Assembly (NCBI GenBank): GCA_018806985.1
Contig: JADANN010000065.1
Location: 1-64,000 of the forward strand
From: Angiostrongylus vasorum
Taxonomy: Eukaryota > Nematoda > Chromadorea > Rhabditida > Metastrongylidae
Reading direction: 5' to 3'
Length of the DNA stretch: 64,000 bases
The notes under the pieces are model-generated. The model worked only from the letters and a program-made list of their open reading frames with translations. It did no database searches and had not been told where the DNA came from. A program made the translations under genes and the position numbers. Shown piece after piece: positions 57,495 through 64,000 of this stretch (its first letter is position 1; every line of letters starts with the position of its first letter).

Positions 57495-57912
57495 TAGGAG
57501 AATCTCCCAACGGTTTACAGCCTCATCGTGGCTGGGAGGTGTTCCTGGGTGTCGTGCTGCGATGTACAGCAGTAGGATTCATCCCCCCCCCCACCGCACA
57601 GTCTTCAAGGCTGAGAAGGAGTCCGGCGTTTCTGTCAGGAAGTACAGCTAAGAGTGAACCAGCACCAACACCCACCACCGTCCTGGTATCAAACTAGTGG
57701 CATGGTGGCAAATCTCCCTCTAATACACTAGGGCTGCGTCTGCCTGCGATAGTGTTGACCTCGAGCAGACTTGGGCCATACTGACCTCGGGACGCCACGG
57801 AAACATGATGGCAAAGCCAGCAAAACTCCGAGAAGCGTGGAATGTGTTGGTGCCCGCACAACCAGAGATGACGGGCTCTATAAGTATCCAAGTAGGTATG
57901 TAAAGCTAAGAG
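57495..57912 (+). mobile_element. SINE-B, copy in block 3
   Basis: As 7225-7635, slightly diverged (for example GGACGCCACGGAAACATG). It is the outer part of the inverted repeat IR-3. Confidence 0.55.
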
Positions 57913-58235
57913 GAAAATGAAGAAAACAAAAAAGAATAGAAAAGCAGTACCCGTATGAAAAGCCTTGCAATGAACCAAGTATACAAGTAGATAACGCAGA
58001 AAATTTATCAATGATGATTTGTTTGCTGAAATTAGAGCAGCAATCTAAATTCTTCTTCAAATTCTCAATGTGGTCAACACCTTTGTTCAAAGGTTAACAC
58101 TTTTTTCTACACTCCATTTTAGCATAGTGTCTGACACAACTGGAGTCTTTTCCCACTCCTTGTTGGACCGAACGTTAGCACAGTTTTGTAGTATCCATGC
58201 ACCAGTGGCCGTAGTTGAAAGACTACGAATAGCAT

Positions 58236-58631
58236 TTAACACACTGGACCTGAAGTCACAAATTTCCTGACTAGGTGGTCGGAAAATCTTTCCTGTAAAG
58301 CAAGAATTCTAATGAAGAACGCAACAGGCTTCTCTTCAAGCCATTGGAGCATACATTCTGCAACAAACCATTTACGCACCAATCGCACATAAGAACATCC
58401 GTAGATAGCGGATACTAGAGAACAGGAAAAAATATAACAAGGACGGTGAAGCGCAACTCTTGACCTGTTTGTAAAAAGTATCGCATCAATGGTGGAAATA
58501 AGAGAAGCAACTACCATGCGATCTAGCCCACACGAATAGGAAGCAGCGAGAGAACCTAAAGGCAATACAGGATCCACTCGCACTAAGACGTAACATGATG
58601 ACAAATCTGTGTCTTCAGTGAACGAGTTCAT
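58236..58631 (-). other. Conserved unknown frame, copy 3
   Basis: 131 codons, sharing GSLAASYSCGLDRMVVA with 8042-8488 but continuing as VRLVRKWFVAECMLQWLEEK and ERFSDHLVRKFV. The two copies keep different frames open at the end, so neither is secure. Confidence 0.25.
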
Positions 58632-58915
58632 TGAATCCGCTTGCCATCTCGACTCTGCATGCTGCCGCTTAAACGTAGCCGTATGTAGCAGAAAGCCTCC
58701 CCGGGAGTTGTGATCCCTGGTTGAATAGAACTGTGTTCCGAATAGCTAAAGTTCACACTACCAAGAGTTTATTCAGCCCCAGCAACGTACCTAGAAGACA
58801 CTTGCCCCACTCAGTGACACTACTACGATTTTCAACGAGGTACATGTTTATTTAAGCATGTGAGAAATGTAACTATGTGCATGAGATCTCCGGAAGATCA
58901 AGGGCTACATGGCGA

Positions 58916-59542
58916 TCAGGGCTTTGCAGTTCTGCTGACGGTCTTCTTGGCAGTCTTAGGCTTAGTAGGTTTGGTCTTCTTCGTGCTCCTCGGCTTCTTT
59001 TTCCGCCTTAGATTTCTTCACTGTAGCTTCGAAAGAATTGTGCTTCTTGGCGCCAGGTTTCTTGCCGTGCTGAAAAGCAAGTCTTTATTACTACACCACC
59101 CGAAAAATGCGGAACAAAATGCGCGGCACATCCACCACTTACCTTCTTAGCAGCTGACACGGATTTCTTCTTTACAAGCCTGAAACTTGCAGATGCTACA
59201 CTCCCCTTTAACCTGCTTCAATTCACCTTTCACGACAGCCTTCTTAAGCGCAATGCGAAGATGGGAGTTCATATGCAACAAAGCACATCACGAAAAAGTC
59301 CGAACAAAATCACCTGCCAATATGGGTAAGAGAGTTACATTAGTGACATTGTCTCCAAGCTTCTAGAGCGACACCATGAACTATAGGATAGCAGCCTTCG
59401 ATCACCCAGAGTTCTCCTCTAAGTCGGACACCGAATTGTGGATCATGGCAGAATACGTCGGATGAGACGGAGCCTGCTTGGCTGCTTTTGGCTTGGAAGC
59501 CTTCGAAAAGTTTGTGGACGAGCCACTAGCAACGTCAGACAT
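58916..59542 (-). pseudogene. Linker histone H1 pseudogene D
   Basis: Exons 59542-59339, 59272-59143 and 59069-58916. The core begins MSDVASGSSTNFSKASK. A TGA replaces the serine codon after ENSG, the two shared TAG codons follow, exon 2 has an extra G before AGTGTAGC, and exon 3 has an extra A in GCGGAAAAAGAAG. The intron-1 acceptor is TTGCAT. Unlike A to C it retains the original H1 promoter. Confidence 0.87.
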
Positions 59543-59700
59543 TGCGATCAGACAAGAGGCGAACGACGAACTGGATGGTGCCCTTGGCTGGATGCTTATA
59601 TACCACGCGGGGTTCCCCCTCCGCGCCTCGAGCAGCGACGGCCCTGCCGCCGAATTAAATTGCCTAACACAGTGTGGTGTCGTGCTTGGAGAAAGCTCTC
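59543..59700 (-). promoter_or_regulatory. H1-D promoter with TATA box
   Basis: Minus-strand TATATAA at 59602-59596, about 55 bases before the ATG. Upstream lie a GC-rich GGAGGGGGAACCCCGCG element and GACACCACACTGTG. The same layout, but with the TATA mutated, precedes H1-E and the delta-H1 copies. I saw no histone 3' stem-loop; the H1 3' ends have AATAAA-type signals. Confidence 0.6.
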
Positions 59701-59762
59701 GTTGTAACGTAAATAGGGCACACAATTACTTAACAGAATGCAAAGTTTCCACTGCTATTCGT

Positions 59763-59945
59763 CCTCGTCGATGCTATCGACAACGGCACCTTCCCAACAG
59801 CCGACTAATGAATTGAATAAGTAACAATTTACGGTGGTTCTGGGGCTTCGGTTTTGAACTTAGCGATTTTTTCTTCATTCCGCGAGAAATAGAATCTTGC
59901 ACGAGGGAGACGGTGGTCTGATTCGTGTATAATTCTGGGACAACA
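59763..59945 (-). pseudogene. RTE lineage-1, short fragment
   Basis: Matches 26010-26200 (GACAACGGCACCTTCCCAAC, GAGACGGTGGTCTGATTCG). It joins the H1-D 5' region directly. Confidence 0.7.
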
Positions 59946-60059
59946 GCGACAGGTTCGGATGGCGCATAAGTGGTTTGTCCTTGAACGATTGTATGCTCTA
60001 ATGTCTTGAAGAGATTTTAACTGCGTTCTCATTAGGATTCTTGCGGTTCAGCAAAGATC

Positions 60060-61390
60060 TGTCGACCGCCTTGTCAGGAAATTAGTGACTTCAGGTGCAA
60101 TGTATTAAATGCTATTCATTGTCCTTCAACTATGGCCACTTGTGCAAGGATACCACAATGCTTACCTAACATTGGGTCCAACAAGGAGTTGGAAAAGTCT
60201 CCAGTTGTGTTAGAAACTGTGCTAAGATGTAATGTAGAAAAAGTGTTAACCTTTGAACATAGGTGTTGACCACATTGAGAATTTGAAGAAGAATTTAGAT
60301 TGCTGCTCTAATTTCAGCAAACAAATTATCATTGATAAATTTTCTGCGTTATCTACTTGCATACCTGGTTCATTGCAAGGCTTTTCATACGGGTCCTGCT
60401 TTTCTATTCTTTTTTATTTCCTTCATTTTCCTCTTAGCTTTACATACCTACTTGGATACTTATACGGCCCGTCATCTCTGGTCGTGCGGGCCCCAACATA
60501 TTCCACTCTTTTCGGAGTTTTGCTGGCTTTGCCATCGTGTTTCCCTGGAGTCCCGAGGTCAGTATGGCCGAAGTCTGCTCGAAGTCATCTCTACCACAGG
60601 CAGTCACAGCCCTTGTGGATCAGAGGAAGATTTGCGACAATGCCACTAGCTTGATACCAGCACGGTGGCGGATCCTGGCATCGGTTCACTCTTAGCTGTA
60701 CTTCCTGACAGAAACGCCGGACTCCTTCTCAGCCTTGAAGACTGTGCGGTGGGGGGATGAATCCTACTGCTGTACATCGCAGCCCGACACCCAGGAAGAG
60801 CTCTCAGCCACGATGAGGCGGTAAACCGTTAAGAGGTTCTCTTACACTCTTTACTTCATTTGCTATGAATTCTCTCGTCTGATTCTTTTGAAAACTTTCG
60901 AATAACCGAAAACTTTTGCAGGTCTTATTTATATTAGGTAACTTTCCATCTTATTATAAATATCCTGCGAGAACATCCAATGCCTCTTGCTTCTACTAAA
61001 TAAACTTGCTAAGCAGACGTCGTCAAAGTCAGCATTCCATTATTCACACAGTGTTGAACTAATGTATGTAAAACTGTTACCTTGGTTTTCCATGATAAGG
61101 AATTTTCGCCACAAAGCTTTCCTCTCTTAAAAGTGTTTCGCTGAATAGCATTGCTAATCTGAGTTGTCAGTGTGAAACCTCGAATATCCATACCACAATA
61201 AAGCTATTTGTCCCGTTTGTATATACTCGTGGTTTGGCGATCTCGGGGAGCTTTCGCAACGCCAAAATCCCCCCTTACCATGTGGGCGAGCCACCAACTT
61301 GTTGGCATGGACCGGAATCTGCTTTCCTGTTTATTGAGTCCAAGCAACATATTCGTCTTGAGATTTACCAATTGGTGAAATATAGCCAAG
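60060..61390 (-). repeat. Right arm of inverted repeat IR-3 (partner 56935-58285)
   Basis: Reverse complement of 56935-58285, about 10-15 % diverged by eye. It carries SINE-B (60412-60835, minus) and exon H copy 4. The spacer, 58.3-60.06 kb, contains H1-D and its promoter. Confidence 0.85.
61084..61312 (-). pseudogene. Unrecognised conserved exon H, copy 4
   Basis: Reads VAKAPRDRQTTSIYKRDK, a TAG, LYCGMDIRGFTLTTQISNAI, QRNTFKRGKLCGENSLSWK, then a donor (CCAAG, GTAACA). CGA here stands where the other copies have TGA. Confidence 0.5.
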
Positions 61391-61439
61391 CCAGCTCTTC
61401 ACAATAGGTTTAAGCACAGGCCCATCATTAGGAAGGGGA

Positions 61440-61690
61440 ATGCAGAGTGTTGTTTATAGATGTTCTGCAGTAGTCATGGGTTCGACCCTGCGCACTAGGC
61501 CCACGAAACTTCCCATTCCAAACGTTGACTGCAAAATGAATGTTTCTGAATGAAACGTTTACAACTTGTCGTGCTCATGGCGAGGAATGCAGTTTAGACA
61601 GTTCTAAATGGGCACTTCCTAAACGCACAGGTCTCCTATATTTTTTTATTTGGAATCTCTTCTGTGATCTACGATCCTTTCGAGGATTTA
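61440..61690 (-). mobile_element. Element X, truncated copy
   Basis: Matches 1055-1300, including the head with GGGTTCGACCCTGCGCACTA, and lacks the opposite head. 61700-61885 is not recognised. Confidence 0.5.
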
Positions 61691-61889
61691 AAGTTCTCAA
61701 GGTCTAATTGTTACTGTGTGAATACCAACAGATATACTGGAACCTACCGTGGAAATTCAGACAAACGTGCCAACTCGTCCGAAACCACTTTTTTCTCATG
61801 CCAAGTGAGAGCACCGATCCTCTCCTTCGCATCTGTAGAAAACCTCTGTTCGACAAGCCATATAATGATTATGGGAGCTGTAGGAACAT

Positions 61890-64000
61890 AGCGCTGTGCG
61901 CCGAAATAGAACACAAAAGGGCACTCGAATTGAAGTCGAGTGTTCAATTTCCAGAGCGCGCGAGCGTATATGCTGAAACCAATGCGAATGGCCCCGAAAG
62001 TTTCATGGAATAAAGAGCTGGAAACTCGACAGTTATTCTTCTAAGTACACATGGGGCACAAAAGCAAAGCGGTAATGATTTTCACGTGGTAGCGACGATC
62101 CTGGCGCAAGCCTTGAAACATTTACGGTAAAGTCCAAAAACCAAAAATAGGTAGGAATGGAGAACTCCCCAGTGTCACACTTGTTGTTCATTTATTTCGC
62201 ACTTTACATGACCTGTCATTAAATCTAATTTTGCGCATTCCACCAGTTCTTGGATTTGATTCCTTTTTTCATCGAATTCACCGTCCCTGATGATCTTCGA
62301 GAATTTTGCGTCTCGCCTGGGCTGCTGCTTGAGGATTCTACGTCTTATTATGAATGTCTCAGAATGTTCGTCGAGTTGATTCTATTTGCAATCTTGTACA
62401 TACGTAGGATAACACGTTGCCACGTAAGATTTAGGAAAGTGTTATCACACGTGAGGTGGCGCGTTATCTCCGATTAATGTGTAGATCTGAGTAAGATTCA
62501 CTTTTCCACATTTTTGCGAGCCAAAAGACGACTGGTCCTACTACAACAGTTATGGATATTCAGCAGACTAGAAAGGACAACTTGAAAGAGTCGAGTATTA
62601 CCCGATGTTCTTTACATCAAAAGAAGATCTTTACGAAAGATGATAGAATGGCTTCCGTTTTCATTTTTAATATTTTCAGGAGCCTCGTATTGAGAAAGTG
62701 TTTAACGAGAACAGTGAGCCGGAGAAGTTGAAAGAAAAGAAAGATCGAGATTCCTTTGCGACGACGAAATCAAAGCGTTCGTAACCAGCCATCGGCAAAA
62801 TTAGCCAATAATCTGAAGAATGGTAGGAAAATTACAAGACCAGTTTAAGAAAACCGGAGCAGAAACTCAATGCTCAATTTTTAGAATACGAGAAGAGAGA
62901 AGATAACGGTGATGAAGGGAAGAAGAAACGAGAAAAAAGAGTTAGATGGGCCGACCCGTTGACATCGTAGCATTCGGTGAGTATACGGGATCAAATTTAA
63001 CGCAAAAGAATTTCTTCGAGAGATTTCAAAACAAGGGACGGGATTTATCCACAATTTACATATATTTGCCAAAAAATACACCAGACTTTTTGCTATATCC
63101 CAATGAAATTCTGGCTTTCTTGGGACCACTCCTGATTTTTTTTCTCGTTTTTTCTTTTCTTCGCTGCAGGTGGTGTTAGTATTGCCACTGGAATCCCAAT
63201 GGCATCTCAGAAGGTGGGCATTGATGAGATATTTTAGGAGGACGTTGAGGCGAAAAAGAAAGAGTGGTTGGAGCCCCTCGGCCACGACGATAACCGCGAG
63301 CAATAATTGGTTAAATTAGCCAATATTGCAGAAGTACTACCGGCTTTTATCAAAGCTGCCAAATGAGTCAAAAGCTCTTTTGAAGCCCATAAAAATATTC
63401 TTGCCTACTCAACATATTTCAATGTGTTTCAATAAAGAGTTGATACGATCTACCCATTGCTTTCCTTCACATATGGTTCTGTCGTTTTGAGGATAACGCT
63501 AGTAGACGATGGATGGTACATAAATTGGGATATGCTGAACTTGTGAACAATGTGATTGAGAAGGGTTTCCTTCTCTTGGCTTGAAAGCTATTCCAGCATG
63601 TAAACTCTGAAGACCTTTCGCATGCTACTTTTTGGCACCGGAGGGTACCATATTATTCCAGCGGGCGCTGTGGATACTCTGCCCTAGCCTCTTCAGTGGT
63701 GGATGAGTATAACACGTGCGATGCCATGTCGTCAAATCAGGTCCGGTGTATATACACATACACATGTTTATATGTGTACATATTAGATGTGTATATATAT
63801 CTGTGTATACATAAATGCATCGTGCCAGATCTACGAGCGTGGTTCATAAGATCTACATCAACTAACTGTTAGGCGAAAGTTCATAGAAAAGCCGGTCTTT
63901 TTGAGTGTTAATCAGTGAGACGAGTACTGGTAGTTGTCTCTGCATATTTATGTATAAGCTATATCAACTCTAAATAGGATAGATATTTATGAAAAGGTCC
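61890..64000. repeat. Right arm of inverted repeat IR-2
   Basis: Reverse complement of 3738-5905, running to the last base of the window. 63370-64000 contains only the AT/CA microsatellite (63750-63815) and unrecognised sequence. Confidence 0.85.
62518..63366 (+). pseudogene. Unrecognised gene family F, copy 2
   Basis: Blocks in the same order as copy 1: 62518-62645 EPKDDWSYYNSYGYSAD, a TAG, KGQLERVEYYPMFFTSKEDL; from 62680 after TTTCAG EPRIEKVFNENSEPEKLKEK; 62900-62976 EKRVRWADPLTS, a TAG, HS, donor GTGAGT; from 63170 after CTGCAG GVSI-ATGIPMASQKVGIDEIF, a TAG, EDVEAKKKEWLEPLGHDD, a TAA, LVKLANIAEVLPAFIKAAK, ending at TGA (63364). The stops at YSAD and TS are absent from copy 1, so the two copies have been decaying separately. 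Confidence 0.5.

Noticed and set aside
62881..63303. 140-codon minus-strand frame
   Set aside because: Antisense to family F copy 2; the plus strand has splice-bounded blocks shared with copy 1.

Overview
The window reads as a gene-poor, repeat-rich piece of a nematode nuclear genome. The organism call is an inference. It rests on retrotransposon reading frames of the kind common in strongylid/hookworm-type (clade V) nematodes, short spliced introns (some under 100 bases), Penelope-like and mariner relics, and an RNA polymerase II subunit relic with nematode-like sequence. I see no complete, undamaged protein-coding gene. Almost everything is a mobile element or a broken, multiplied gene fragment.

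Left third (1-24.3 kb): histone H1 pseudogenes sit inside nested duplications. An inverted repeat pairs 1-2.98 kb with 8.43-11.36 kb. A block of about 8.9 kb starting at 5,662 recurs directly at 15,380 (period about 9.72 kb). Each block holds, left to right, a promoter-to-tail deletion H1 (+), an unknown exon (gene H), a short dispersed repeat, an unknown 148-codon frame, a spliced H1 pseudogene (-), a tRNA-like two-headed repeat, an RTE endonuclease relic and fragments of an unknown multi-exon gene (gene G). The two blocks differ mainly in homopolymer lengths.

Middle (24.1-52 kb): three RTE-type retrotransposons (24.1-27.4, 34.8-38.8, 45.5-48.7 kb, all minus) make up much of this part. Between them lie a divergent H1 pseudogene (27.5-28.2 kb), fold-back elements, tRNA-derived SINEs (some nested in other elements), mariner relics, a second RTE lineage (40.7-41.8 kb), an element with 190-base terminal inverted repeats (50.1-51.4 kb) and a decayed copy of an unrecognised gene family (42.6-45.0 kb).

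Right third (52-64 kb): a decaying RNA polymerase II second-largest-subunit (RPB2) relic with recognisable exons (53.3-55.1 kb) is invaded by a SINE and cut off by a fold-back element and a Penelope-like fragment. A third H1 block follows (56.2-59.7 kb), including the only H1 copy with a TATA-containing promoter, and part of it is repeated in inverse orientation (60.1-61.4 kb). The last 2.1 kb is an inverted copy of 3.7-5.9 kb and carries the second copy of the unrecognised gene family.

The genes here do not form a pathway. What unites the window is its history: already-dead H1 genes and neighbouring exons were amplified by segmental and inverted duplication, with breakpoints repeatedly at SINE and RTE sequences. 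Stretches without any feature I can name are stated in the list.
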